From positions 1,564,001-1,628,000 of the forward strand of contig NZ_JASBAO010000001.1 of assembly GCF_029953265.1 (NCBI RefSeq): a stretch of 64,000 nucleotides of DNA. Direction: 5' to 3'. Both the position numbers and the translations under genes were made by a program. Under the pieces are notes generated by a model. That model was not told the DNA's origin, did not search any database, and saw nothing but the letters and a program-made list of their open reading frames with translations. Origin of the DNA: Commensalibacter oyaizuii. GTDB taxonomy: Bacteria > Pseudomonadota > Alphaproteobacteria > Acetobacterales > Acetobacteraceae. Of this stretch, positions 48,338 through 58,777 are shown piece by piece; the first letter of the stretch is position 1, and the number at the start of each line of letters is the position of its first letter.

Positions 48338-49699
48338 TTATTTCTGAAAAGGATGTTCCAATTTAATCCTTTTGATAACCATAAATGCACATATGACTGC
48401 CACGCACCCAAAAGGCATCACACCAATAGTCTGCCCTATTAATACACCCTTGGGGCCATAAGCCGCCCCAATCCAAACAAATGGAATGGTTCCCAAAGTA
48501 GCCCGCCCCCAATTAAATGCTGTTGATAGCAAAGGATAGCCTAAGTTATTAAATGCAGTGTTGGCCACAAATAACATCCCTAAAAATAAATTTCCTAAAA
48601 TAACCCAACGACAAAAGATTCGCATTAAATCCGCTCCTTCTGCATGTAAAGAGAACAATTTAACCACCCAATTTTCTGTGCAGAAGAAAAAGATCCAAGC
48701 AACCAAAACGCATAAGAATACAAGTTTTAACGAAACCATTAATGTTTCATGCATTCGGTCACGAAATCCACCACCAAGATTTTGTGAAATGATGGGACCA
48801 ACAGACCCCGTCAGCGCAAACACGAACGCAAAAGCCAAAGGGACAATACGATCTATGGCTGTTTGACCAGACATTGCATTGCTGCCAAAGCTCGACATTG
48901 TACGAACAACAAACAATCCCCCGACAGGAGTAGCTAAATTTGTTAAAATTGCAGGAAAAGAGATAGTTAATACCCGATAAGAATCTTTCAAAATCGTAGA
49001 CCATTCAGGCTTTATAATTAACTTATAAGACCGCAAGCAGTAAAATCCAGAAACTGCAACGGCCAAACGTGAACAAACCGTACTAATTGCCGCCCCCTCG
49101 AGTCCCATATTAAACCATAAAATAAATAATGGATCCAAAAAAGCAGCAACCAAAGCCCCGATAACCGTAACGTTCATAGATCGTTTCGCGTCACCAACAG
49201 CACGCAGCAAACCCGAAAAAACCATCCCCAAAGCAATCAAAAATACAAACGGAGATACGATACTTACAAAATGGCAGGCTTGTTCTAGTTCTACCCCTCT
49301 GGCTCCTAGATGGTATAATATTGGGCGACGAAATAAGGCCATCACCCCACCCAAAATTACCATTATAACCGTCATGAACATTAAAAAAGAGGTCACCATC
49401 CGCCCTGCTTTTTCATGCTGACGCGCCCCAATCAAGCGTGCTGTAATGACCACCGTACCAATGGACATGCCAATACAAATTGCGATTTGTAAAAAACCAA
49501 TGGAATTTACAAAACCTATTGCTGCAGTAAATTGAGGATCGCCTAATGTAGATATGTAAAAAAGATTTAAAAAATCAACAATAAATACGGCCATTAATCC
49601 AACCGTACCCGTTCCAGCCATCACAATAACATGCCGCATGATTGACCCCTCACAAAAACGTGGTTTGTGAAGAGATTTATCATCAGCAGACATTTTCAT
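48338..49699 (-). CDS. MATE family efflux transporter
   Basis: Cation-coupled multidrug exporter of 453 residues with two bundles of six helices. Family-like text includes GTVGLMAVFIVDFLNLFYIS in helix 1, the VITARLIGARQHEKAGRM segment after helix 2 and its counterpart in the second half (GPIISQNLGGGFRDRM). No substrate is evident. ATG-x-ATG at the start without a good ribosome site. The SDR gene at 49748-50551 lies 48 bp upstream on the same strand, so co-transcription is possible. Confidence 0.9.
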   Translation of the reverse strand: MKMSADDKSLHKPRFCEGSIMRHVIVMAGTGTVGLMAVFIVDFLNLFYISTLGDPQFTAAIGFVNSIGFLQIAICIGMSIGTVVITARLIGARQHEKAGRMVTSFLMFMTVIMVILGGVMALFRRPILYHLGARGVELEQACHFVSIVSPFVFLIALGMVFSGLLRAVGDAKRSMNVTVIGALVAAFLDPLFILWFNMGLEGAAISTVCSRLAVAVSGFYCLRSYKLIIKPEWSTILKDSYRVLTISFPAILTNLATPVGGLFVVRTMSSFGSNAMSGQTAIDRIVPLAFAFVFALTGSVGPIISQNLGGGFRDRMHETLMVSLKLVFLCVLVAWIFFFCTENWVVKLFSLHAEGADLMRIFCRWVILGNLFLGMLFVANTAFNNLGYPLLSTAFNWGRATLGTIPFVWIGAAYGPKGVLIGQTIGVMPFGCVAVICAFMVIKRIKLEHPFQK

Positions 49700-49747
49700 A
49701 ATTTAAAAATAACCTTATATCTTATCAAAACAGAGTTCTTTAAACGC

Positions 49748-50551
49748 TTAGAACCTTTTATGATCTTTTTCCTTTGAATAACGCAAATAAAATTTTTCCA
49801 ATAAATAAATAGGTAATAAATCAGTTATACGGGCGATCCATGCCATCCATAACGGAAATATTATCCTTCTTTTATTTGACATTATCCCCTTTATAATTTT
49901 TTTTGCAGCAATATCAGGATCCATAATCCCCGGCATTGAAAAATCATTTAAATCTGTCAAAGGCGTACGAACAAATCCACAACATACACTGGTCAAATAA
50001 ATACCGTGCGATTGCCATGCACCACCACCAGACACCATAAATCGATCAACCGCCGCTTTAGAAGCGCAATAAGATGGCGCCCATACTGAATTCACAAAAC
50101 CCGCAATCGAAGCAATGGCTGCTATTCTGCCACGCGATCCATCTGCTTTTTTTTCTTGCCTTTTCATCACCTCTATTGCAGGTAATACTGTGTTCAGCAC
50201 ACCATCGATATTTGTTTTCATTAACTGACGCGTTACAACAGAAGACTCTGGTAACTGTTGGGGACAGCTTTTATTCACTGTGCTTGCAGAAACGCCAGCA
50301 CAGGCCAAAACCAAATCCAATTGCCCAACAGATTGTATCCATTGTTCCATAGCCTCTTGATCACGAACATCCAAAAGCTTGGTTTGCACAGATGCCCCAC
50401 GGCTGATACATTGTGTTGCAACCCGTGTTAAAGCACCAGAATTTCTACCACACAAATACAAACGAATATTTGGACGTGCTAAAGATAATGCAATGGCTTT
50501 ACCAATACCAGAAGAGGCCCCAGTAATTAATACTGATTTCAAATTTGTCAT
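49748..50551 (-). CDS. Short-chain dehydrogenase/reductase
   Basis: 267 residues with the NAD(P) motif TGASSGIG, the ACAG segment (normally NNAG) in LVLACAGVSA, a catalytic Ser region followed by YCASK, and a basic C-terminus (YLRYSKEKDHKRF). The classical SDR core with a hydrophobic C-terminal stretch (IIFPLWMAWIARITDLLPIY) suggests membrane association, as in lipid- or ketone-reducing members. The substrate is unknown. Upstream of, and co-directional with, the MATE gene. Confidence 0.78.
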   Translation of the reverse strand: MTNLKSVLITGASSGIGKAIALSLARPNIRLYLCGRNSGALTRVATQCISRGASVQTKLLDVRDQEAMEQWIQSVGQLDLVLACAGVSASTVNKSCPQQLPESSVVTRQLMKTNIDGVLNTVLPAIEVMKRQEKKADGSRGRIAAIASIAGFVNSVWAPSYCASKAAVDRFMVSGGGAWQSHGIYLTSVCCGFVRTPLTDLNDFSMPGIMDPDIAAKKIIKGIMSNKRRIIFPLWMAWIARITDLLPIYLLEKFYLRYSKEKDHKRF

Positions 50552-50664
50552 AAAGTTACTTTTCTATTTACTGTATCCAATATTATAATTATTTTTTCCA
50601 GTAAACCCATAGATTATTACAAAGCCGGTTGTTTTCAATACAAAATTAACTTTATATCCTGGAT

Positions 50665-50696
50665 ATAAAAAAGACAGGACTTTACCTGTCTTTTCA
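50665..50696 (-). terminator. Terminator after gloA
   Basis: AAAAGACAGG (50669-50678 on the plus strand) and CCTGTCTTTT (50685-50694) form a 10-bp stem with a 6-nt loop. On the minus strand it ends in a T-run. Confidence 0.8.
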
Positions 50697-50726
50697 ATGA
50701 CGACTTAAAATCAATAACCTTATTTA

Positions 50727-51254
50727 TCAGCGACCCATATCCCCATTTAGATCCGCCTGAACAATTTCTATCCAGTAGCCATCAGGATCCTTGATAAAAG
50801 CTATATCTTTCATAGAGCCTGAATCCAGTTTTTTTTGGAATTCTACCCCTAGCTTTTCAAATCGGGCACAGGCCTTACGAATATCTGGCACAGAGAAACA
50901 CAAATGTCCAAATCCTTTGGGTTCAGAATTACCACTATGATACTGCGTGTCATCGTTTTCTGTTCCCCAATTATGGGTAAACTCTAAAACACCCTCGCGA
51001 CTAAAAGCGTAGATTTGACGTTCTTTTGTGTCTTCGGGAATATTCTCATCGGCTGTCTTTACCAGAAAATATAATGAAAATTTCATTTCAGCAAAATCTA
51101 AACGGCGCAAAAGACGCATACCTAAAACCCCCGTATAGAACGCTAGGGATCGCTTGGGGTCTTTTACCCTTAGCATTGTGTGGTTAAACACATACCCTTG
51201 TGTTTCGGTATCGGGATTTTCAACAACGCCGTCTTGTTTTTCGGTATTAAACAT
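50727..51254 (-). CDS. gloA: Glyoxalase I (lactoylglutathione lyase)
   Basis: Isomerises the methylglyoxal-glutathione hemithioacetal to S-lactoylglutathione. 175 residues from the ATG at 51254, which has AGGAG 11 bp upstream. An ATG at 51287 would put this ribosome site inside the gene. The four metal ligands are visible: His in FNHTMLRV, Glu in VLEFTHNWG, His in GFGHLCFSV and Glu in YWIEIVQ. The inserted stretch before LEFTHNWG makes it the longer, eukaryote-like Zn type. Its partner GloB is not in the window. Confidence 0.93.
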   Translation of the reverse strand: MFNTEKQDGVVENPDTETQGYVFNHTMLRVKDPKRSLAFYTGVLGMRLLRRLDFAEMKFSLYFLVKTADENIPEDTKERQIYAFSREGVLEFTHNWGTENDDTQYHSGNSEPKGFGHLCFSVPDIRKACARFEKLGVEFQKKLDSGSMKDIAFIKDPDGYWIEIVQADLNGDMGR

Positions 51255-51409
51255 GGTGCTTTCTCTCTCCTTTATGCCAATCAACATATACTCGTATTAA
51301 ATATTGTTGATTAATAAATGTTCAATATAGCCCATCACTTTCCAAATGGAATATGCAAAATTTACTTCATTTGTACCAGCAAATTCCACAATATCATACC
51401 CAAGACGAT

Positions 51410-51458
51410 AACAGATAGATGTTATTGATGATCTTTTTACTTAAAATATCTATCTGTT
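51410..51458. repeat. Inverted repeat downstream of the diacetyl-reductase-like gene
   Basis: Perfect 11-bp arms AACAGATAGAT (51410-51420) and ATCTATCTGTT (51448-51458) separated by 27 nt. It sits just after the minus-strand SDR stop and upstream of gloA. It may be a terminator stem or a binding site; the T-run is poor. Confidence 0.5.
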
Positions 51459-51469
51459 AAAAACTAGCC

Positions 51470-52252
51470 CTAGCGATAAACGATTCCCCCATCAGTAATA
51501 ATTGACTGACCTGTTATATAATCAGAATCTTCGCTGGCCAAAAACGCAACCAATGCAGCCACGTCATCAGGGGTTTGGGCACGTCCAAGGGCAATATCTT
51601 CAACATATTTCTTATATGTTTCCCCTTTTGGTTTACCCGTAACCTTGGAAAACCCTTCATCAATCTCAACCCACATATCGGTTCCAACAATCCCAGGACA
51701 ATAGGCATTCACCGTAATCCCATCGTGTGCGTATTCCTTGGCTGCCACTTGTGTTAAAGCACGTACCGCAAATTTGGTTGCTGAATAAATACCCAACATA
51801 ACCATCGCATCGTGACCAGCGATAGAAGCTGCATTAATAATTTTTCCTTTTTGTTTGCGATGCTTGAATTTAGCAGCTGCAGCCTGAATACCCCACAGCA
51901 CCCCATTCACGTTAATTTTGAAAATACGATCCACAATTTCTGGGGTTACGTCAGCCAGAAACTGAACTTGCGCGATACCTGCATTATTGATGATGGTATC
52001 AAACCCACCCAAAGTTTTTTCTGCATGATCGACAGCAGCAAATACTTCGTCACGATTACTGATATCGGCTGTAATTGCAACGGCCTTACGGCCTAATGCT
52101 TCGATCTCCTTGGCGACCTGATTTACCCCATCCTTTTTAATATCTACCAAAGCGATATTCGCACCCTCTTGAGCCAAACGTAAAGCAATACCACGACCAA
52201 TGCCCTGAGCAGCACCTGTAACCAAGATTGTTTTGTTGTGAAGTCTCATCAT
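51470..52252 (-). CDS. SDR, diacetyl/acetoin reductase type (BudC-like)
   Basis: 260 residues. [12 protein letters not shown] at the NAD site, [17 protein letters not shown], catalytic YSATKFAV, and the segment [14 protein letters not shown], which is characteristic of (S)-acetoin-forming diacetyl reductases and meso-butanediol dehydrogenases. It would interconvert diacetyl, acetoin and 2,3-butanediol with NADH. No acetolactate synthase or decarboxylase is adjacent, so another small polyol may be the substrate. Two adjacent ATGs (52252, 52249) follow AAGGAG. Confidence 0.78.
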   Translation of the reverse strand: MMRLHNKTILVTGAAQGIGRGIALRLAQEGANIALVDIKKDGVNQVAKEIEALGRKAVAITADISNRDEVFAAVDHAEKTLGGFDTIINNAGIAQVQFLADVTPEIVDRIFKINVNGVLWGIQAAAAKFKHRKQKGKIINAASIAGHDAMVMLGIYSATKFAVRALTQVAAKEYAHDGITVNAYCPGIVGTDMWVEIDEGFSKVTGKPKGETYKKYVEDIALGRAQTPDDVAALVAFLASEDSDYITGQSIITDGGIVYR

Positions 52253-52496
52253 ACCTCTCCTTATATTGGGATATAAAGATATTGTAGTGAAAGAAAAACC
52301 GTCTCAACAAGCTTTATGATGCAAGGTTATTGTCACGTTAAAGTTATAAAATTGATTTAAATATCAATATACCTCGATAAACCCTTATTTCTTGGTGTTC
52401 GTAATCATTTACCTATCCGCCTTGTGATTTGAAGCAATAAGCTTATTCCCGTAGCTTATTTGTTCCACTGCCAATTTTTAAGAAAAGTATACCATC

Positions 52497-53704
52497 ATGA
52501 AAAAATGGTCTGCGAATCGAAGAAATACCGTTTTTGCTGCTGTCAGTAGTTGGGGATTAGACGCATTTGATTTCTTTTTACTGATCTTTGTTATCGACAA
52601 TATTGCTGATAGTTTTCATGCTTCTAATGCTGATGTCTCTATCGCGATATTTCTGACTTTGGCGATGCGGCCTATTGGTGCAGTTTTCATTGGAAAAATG
52701 GCAGAAAAATACGGAAGAAAACCTGTGTTAATGGCCAATGTTGCAACATTTTCCATTCTAAGTGCTCTGTCGGCTTTCGCCCCAACATTATCCATATTTA
52801 TTCTTATACGATGTATCTATGGTGTTGCAATGGGTGGTATTTGGGGGGTGGCCTCTTCACTTGCTTTTGAAACAATACCTTCACATGCCAAGGGGTTTGT
52901 TTCGGGTTTATTTCAAGCAGGATACCCCTTGGGATATCTTACCGCATCGGTTATTTATGCGCTGTTCTTTAATAGCCTTGGATGGCAATATCTTTTCATC
53001 ATTGGCACGTTTCCGATTTTGCTGGTTGTATTTATTTACTTCTTTGTTGAAGAATCATCGACTTGGTTAAAAAATAAATCAGCACAAAAAACAACCATTG
53101 CAATTATGCCTATTATTCGCAGCAATTGGAATATTTGCATATATGCCATTATTTTGATGGCTTGTTTCAATTTTTTCAGCCACGGCACGGGGGATGTTTA
53201 TCCACTTTTTTTAAAAGAGCAGCATCATTTCTCACCTTTCTATGTCAGCGCGATAGCAATTGCTTATAATATTTCATCCATTATGGGCGGATTATTTTTT
53301 GGTTACTTGTCTGAAAAAATTGGCCGTCCACAAAGCATTATTATTGCGTGCGTTGGCGCCATTCTTTTTGTACCATTATGGGCCTTTTCCAGCGGTCTAT
53401 GGTCTTAGGAATAGGGGCGTTTATAATACAATTTATGGTACAAGGTGCATGGGGGGTTGTTCCTATTTATTTGACTGAATTAACCCCACCCCACGCACGT
53501 ACCATTCTACCTAGTTTATTTTATCAATTTGGAAATTTGTTGGCCTCGATGAATTCGACCATACAGATCAATATCGCCGACCATTATCACCATAACTATG
53601 GCATTGCATTGGCCGCTGTTGCCAGCATCTCCGCATTTTGTATTATTTCCTTGGTCACTTTCAGTATAATCAAACCAAATCGTACGATACGAGCATATTC
53701 ATAA
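52497..53704 (+). pseudogene. Frameshifted MFS transporter gene
   Basis: The first 303 codons encode a 12-helix-type major facilitator (SSWGLDAFDFFLLIFVIDNI in helix 1, the KYGRKP loop between helices 2 and 3), resembling metabolite:H+ or sialic-acid-type symporters. At about 53404 the frame ends in TAG, while matching sequence continues one frame over (LGIGAFIIQFMVQGAWG...) to 53704. Adding one base, for example turning TCTTAG into TCTTTAG, restores a continuous 402-residue protein. So a single-base loss inactivates it, unless it is a sequencing error. No other damage is seen, so the event is recent. Confidence 0.8.
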
Positions 53705-53735
53705 TCCAAAAACTTTTAAATTCTATCTATTCACC

Positions 53736-53760
53736 TCCTTATAATGATTAATTATAAGGA
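53736..53760. promoter_or_regulatory. Palindrome upstream of frmA
   Basis: Perfect 10-bp inverted repeat TCCTTATAAT (53736-53745) and ATTATAAGGA (53751-53760) around a 5-nt centre, 37 bp before the frmA start codon. It could be an operator or the terminator stem of the frameshifted transporter gene. The arms lack the GC content of a terminator. Confidence 0.5.
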
Positions 53761-53785
53761 AAGATAAAATAGTCGAAATATTTAA

Positions 53786-54919
<1,134 letters not shown>

Positions 54920-55302
54920 CCGCATTTCCTATTTATTGTATAGTTGCACAAAACCACAGGGGGTATTATAAATCTTCGCCCCTTCAAAGCTTTGATATCT
55001 TTAAAACCATGTAATAACGAGAATTTGATAAGGGCATAAATCTTATCGAATTCTGCACTAAAACGATTATATATCCCTATAAATTTACATTGTTATTATC
55101 ACAATTTCGAAACAACAAATTAATCTTTACAAATGGTTACTAATCACGAGTGGCAATTAAGTAATTTTAAATGAAACATCTTAATCTTTGTAATTATTCC
55201 ATTCACGATCAAAGAAATTAGTGACTTGATAAAAAAATGAGATGACATCAGCATCAAAATTCCAATTAAATAATATTTTAATCATTTTGACGCAGGTGTT
55301 TT
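54920..55302. promoter_or_regulatory. Intergenic region upstream of the fucose operon
   Basis: 383 bp with no gene. Contains a 12-bp inverted repeat with one mismatch, GAATTTGATAAG (55021-55032) and CTTATCGAATTC (55042-55053), and two partly similar blocks starting TTAATCTTT and ending TCACGA (55121-55150 and 55182-55209). These could be operator sites for an unseen regulator of the fucose genes. No RNA gene recognised. Confidence 0.45.
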
Positions 55303-56544
55303 ATGGGCTCACCAATGACTACCCCTCAATTTAAAAATGCTTTAATTTTAATTACCAGTCTGTTCTTTATGTGGGGTCTATCCTACGGATTAGTCGATGT
55401 TTTAAATAAACACTTTCAAGAAGTACTTCATATCAACAAGGCACAATCTGGTTACATTCAGATTGCCTATTTTGGGGCTTATTTTTGTATCGCCATTCCT
55501 GCTGGTTTAATTAATACTAAATTTGGCTATAAAACTGGAATTATTCTAGGTTTATGTCTTTATGCACTTGGTGCATTTTTAACAATTCCTTCTGCCCAAT
55601 TACACAGTTTCCCATTATTTTTGTTTGCCTTTTTTATTCTTGCCCTGGGTCTTGGTAACCTTGAAACCTCTGCCAACCCTTATGCAATTGCTCTGGGCCC
55701 AAAAGAATCTGCATCAACACGAATTAACTTGTCCCAATGCTTTAATGGAGTAGGGGCCTTTATCGGTCCTATTGTCGGTGGCTATATGTTTTTTTCCCCA
55801 ACAGAGGGAAGTGTAACCGATTTAAACTCTGTCAAAATTACGTATATCATTATTGGGCTGGCTGTTTTGTGCCTTGCATTTGGTATTTGGAAAACGGCAC
55901 TGCCCGATATTCGTGAAAAAAACGACACGTCTCCCCTTGGACAGCAAGAACAAGCCTCTATGTGGGCTCATAAGGAGTTTATATTTGGTGTCGTCGCCAA
56001 TTTCTTTTACATCGCCGCACAAGTTGGTTTGGGTGCCTTATTCATTAATCTTACCGTTGAATGTCTTCCTAATACTACATCACAGTATGGGGCGTATCTG
56101 CTCTCTGTTGCCATGTTATTTTTCTTAGTAGGGCGGTTTGTTGGCACCTTTTTACTCACTAAATTTGCACCAGAAAAAATGGTTACTATCTATGGAATCT
56201 GTGCCACAATTTTATGCCTAATCATCACAAAAGCCATTCCCTATTATTCTGTCTATGCCTTAATCGCCAGTTTCTTTTTCATGTCTATTATGTTTCCAAC
56301 AATTTTTGAACTTGGGGTTCGGCATTTAGGATCAAAAACAAAAATAGGCAGTTCATGTATGGTTATGTCGATTTCAGGTGGGGCCGTCATGCCATTTTGT
56401 ATGGGATATGTGGCCGATAAAACCAACGATACAGCAACGTCCTTTATCCTTCCTGCAATATGCTTTGTTATCGTAACACTTTACGGGATATTTTACAAAA
56501 AGCTGCTTTCACCAACATCCAAATTGACAGCAAATGAAGGGTGA
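55303..56544 (+). CDS. fucP: L-fucose:H+ symporter (FucP family)
   Basis: MFS permease of 413 residues, 12 helices. The family pattern is seen in SLFFMWGLSYGLVDVLNKHFQ in helix 1, ALGLGNLETSANPYAIALGP mid-protein and GAVMPFCMGYVADK near the end, all typical of FucP/GluP-type sugar symporters. Fucose rather than another sugar is inferred from the three genes that follow, 40 bp, 32 bp and 11 bp apart, for lactone hydrolysis, fucose oxidation and mutarotation. First gene of the operon. Confidence 0.88.
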   Translation: MGSPMTTPQFKNALILITSLFFMWGLSYGLVDVLNKHFQEVLHINKAQSGYIQIAYFGAYFCIAIPAGLINTKFGYKTGIILGLCLYALGAFLTIPSAQLHSFPLFLFAFFILALGLGNLETSANPYAIALGPKESASTRINLSQCFNGVGAFIGPIVGGYMFFSPTEGSVTDLNSVKITYIIIGLAVLCLAFGIWKTALPDIREKNDTSPLGQQEQASMWAHKEFIFGVVANFFYIAAQVGLGALFINLTVECLPNTTSQYGAYLLSVAMLFFLVGRFVGTFLLTKFAPEKMVTIYGICATILCLIITKAIPYYSVYALIASFFFMSIMFPTIFELGVRHLGSKTKIGSSCMVMSISGGAVMPFCMGYVADKTNDTATSFILPAICFVIVTLYGIFYKKLLSPTSKLTANEG

Positions 56545-56584
56545 TTTGCTTCTTTCCTCTTTAATATAATAAAGGAACATAGAC

Positions 56585-57430
56585 ATGATTCATCCTGTAA
56601 AACGTATTGATGCACATCAGCATTTTTGGAAATACGATCCTCATCAATATTTATGGATGGATCATTCTATGTCCATTCTCAAACAAGATTATTTACCCAA
56701 CCAACTAACCCCCATCTTACAAAATCATAAAATGGATGGATCTATTGCCGTTCAAGCACGATCTATCCCCCAAGAAACAGATTTCTTATTAAATCTGGCA
56801 CAGTCAACTTCTAATATCTTAGGGGTAGTTGGATGGATTGATTTACGTTCTGCCCATTTACAAGATGCGTTAGCGCAATGGCACCATCAACCTTTACTAA
56901 AAGGATTCAGACATTTAATACAAGACGAACCTGCCCCTTCGGCGTTTTTAAAAGATACTGCATTTAATCAGGGGGTCAAAACTATCCTGCAAGCTGGAAA
57001 ATTATATGAGATAGTAGTACACGAAAAAGATTTATCTCAGGTTATTCAATTTTGCAAACAACACGACAATGGGCAACTGGTTCTTTGTCATTTAGGAAAA
57101 CCTGATCTTCAAAAATCCTCACTTCGTGAATGGCGTGATAAAATTGCCCCATTGGCAACCTTATCTCACGTTTCATGTAAGGTTTCTGGTCTGATTACCC
57201 AAGCTGTATGGCATCGATGGGATGTGGATAAACTGCTCCCTTATATTAATACAGCTCTGGAAATATTTGGACCTAAACGCTTAATGTTTGGCTCTGATTG
57301 GCCGGTATGTTTATGCGCTGGAACTGTCAATCAAGTCTATGATCTTATTGAAAAGGCAATAACCTCTTTATCCACCACTGAACAACACGCCATTTTTGGA
57401 GGGAATGCAACACGCATTTACCAAATTTAA
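56585..57430 (+). CDS. Amidohydrolase, probable L-fucono-lactonase
   Basis: 281-residue TIM-barrel hydrolase of the amidohydrolase-2 branch. Metal-site residues are seen in RIDAHQHFWKYDP at the N-terminus, VLCHLGKPD mid-protein and the C-terminal FGSDWPVCL Asp. Family members hydrolyse L-fucono-, L-rhamnono- and related aldonolactones or 2-pyrone-4,6-dicarboxylate. Given its place between a fucose permease and a fucose dehydrogenase, it most likely opens L-fuconolactone to L-fuconate. AAAGGA lies 8 bp before the ATG. Confidence 0.82.
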   Translation: MIHPVKRIDAHQHFWKYDPHQYLWMDHSMSILKQDYLPNQLTPILQNHKMDGSIAVQARSIPQETDFLLNLAQSTSNILGVVGWIDLRSAHLQDALAQWHHQPLLKGFRHLIQDEPAPSAFLKDTAFNQGVKTILQAGKLYEIVVHEKDLSQVIQFCKQHDNGQLVLCHLGKPDLQKSSLREWRDKIAPLATLSHVSCKVSGLITQAVWHRWDVDKLLPYINTALEIFGPKRLMFGSDWPVCLCAGTVNQVYDLIEKAITSLSTTEQHAIFGGNATRIYQI

Positions 57431-57462
57431 CGACAACTTTTATCCTATAAAGGATTGGACTT

Positions 57463-58242
57463 ATGGATCTTAAAATCAAAGACAAAATTTACATCATCAC
57501 AGGTGGAGGATCTGGAATTGGTGGTGGGATATCACTATCCTTAGCCAAGGAAGGTGCTATTCCTGTCATTTTTGGTCGCAGTGCTTTAAAACCTGAATTC
57601 AAAAAAGAAATAGAACAAATACAACCCAAATATGTATTTGTTCGGGTAAATTTAACCGATACAGAAGGTTGTAAAAAAGCTGTACAAGATATCTTAAATC
57701 AATTTGGTCGAATTGATGGACTGGTTAATTGTGCAGGTGGCAATGATAGTATTTCTCTAGAGGCGGGGATCGATCAATTTAGACAATCATTAGAAAATAA
57801 TTTAATTCATTGTTATGCAATGGCACATTTCTGTATAGATGCCCTTAAGAAAACACATGGCACAATCGTTAATATTGGCTCAAAAACCTCTTTAACTGGC
57901 CAAGGTAATACCAGTGGTTATACCGCGGCAAAAGGGGCATTACTATCCTTGACCCGAGAATGGGCAGCCTCGTATCTAGATGATAATATTCGTGTGAATG
58001 CCATCATCGTTGCCGAATGTTGGACACCCTTATATGAACGATGGATTCACAGTTTTGATAACCCAAAGGAAAAATTACAGAATATTACCAAAAATATTCC
58101 TTTGGGACGACGTATGACCACCATCGAAGAAATTGCTGATACCACCGTTTTCATACTATCCCCACGTTCATCTCATACAACAGGACAATGGATTATCGTT
58201 GATGGCGGATATACTAATCTTGATCGTGTCTTAACAGCATAA
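57463..58242 (+). CDS. SDR, L-fucose 1-dehydrogenase
   Basis: 259 residues. NAD(P) site TGGGSGIGGGIS, catalytic SGYTAAKGA with the preceding SKTSLTGQGNT, and a C-terminal IIVDGGYTNLDRVL. The run SLENNLIHCYAMAHFC and the IPLGRRMTT-EIADT segment resemble, as I recall it, the Burkholderia L-fucose dehydrogenase, so the substrate call is fairly specific. It oxidises L-fucose at C1 to the lactone handled by the upstream amidohydrolase. AAAGGA lies 8 bp before the ATG. Confidence 0.83.
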   Translation: MDLKIKDKIYIITGGGSGIGGGISLSLAKEGAIPVIFGRSALKPEFKKEIEQIQPKYVFVRVNLTDTEGCKKAVQDILNQFGRIDGLVNCAGGNDSISLEAGIDQFRQSLENNLIHCYAMAHFCIDALKKTHGTIVNIGSKTSLTGQGNTSGYTAAKGALLSLTREWAASYLDDNIRVNAIIVAECWTPLYERWIHSFDNPKEKLQNITKNIPLGRRMTTIEEIADTTVFILSPRSSHTTGQWIIVDGGYTNLDRVLTA

Positions 58243-58253
58243 TAGGAGGAAAA

Positions 58254-58601
58254 ATGGGCGTTATCACCCGTTATTGCCAAGCTTTGGACTTGGTCGACGA
58301 CCCAGCCTTTATAACCGAATATGAAGCCATGCATAAAAAAATATGGCCAGAGGTCGCCCAACATATTCGTGAAAGTGGGGTGATTGATATGCAGATATGG
58401 CGTATTGGAAATAGATTATTCATGATTATGGACGTCAATAGCCAGTTTAGCTTTGCACGTTCTGAACAAATGGCTGCAGATAATCCTATTTTAACACAGT
58501 GGGAAGAACAAATGTGGAAATATCAACTTCCAACCCCTTGGACCCCTAGGGGACAGAAATGGGTTCCTATGCAAAAAATCTTTGATTTAAATACCCAATA
58601 A
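58254..58601 (+). CDS. L-rhamnose/L-fucose mutarotase (RhaM/YiiL family)
   Basis: Speeds interconversion of pyranose anomers so that the dehydrogenase gets the right form. 115 residues, single ferredoxin-like domain with RYCQALDLVDDPAFITEYEAMH, KIWPEV and the C-terminal QKWVPMQKIFDL, matching COG3254. In this operon the substrate is expected to be L-fucose, though the family's founding member acts on L-rhamnose. A strong TAGGAGG site precedes the ATG. Last gene of the operon. Confidence 0.88.
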   Translation: MGVITRYCQALDLVDDPAFITEYEAMHKKIWPEVAQHIRESGVIDMQIWRIGNRLFMIMDVNSQFSFARSEQMAADNPILTQWEEQMWKYQLPTPWTPRGQKWVPMQKIFDLNTQ

Positions 58602-58777
58602 ATATTTATTTTGACGACTAAAATTCCTTCTTTATCGGTTATTATAACCAGATTACCTACAATAATCGTCCAATAACTATCTCTGTGTGTCTGGTTATTT
58701 TACTATTCCCTTCTTATTTATGAAATAAGACCTTTCTGATATAAGAAAATAAAAAACCGTTACTAAGGGAATTGATA
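58602..58777. promoter_or_regulatory. Intergenic region, fucose operon / gmk
   Basis: 176 bp. ATAACCAGA (58644-58652) and TCTGGTTAT (58690-58698) could pair over a 37-nt loop with T-rich sequence after it, a weak terminator candidate. A small inverted repeat CTTATTT-tatg-AAATAAG lies at about 58712-58729, just upstream of gmk. Confidence 0.35.
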
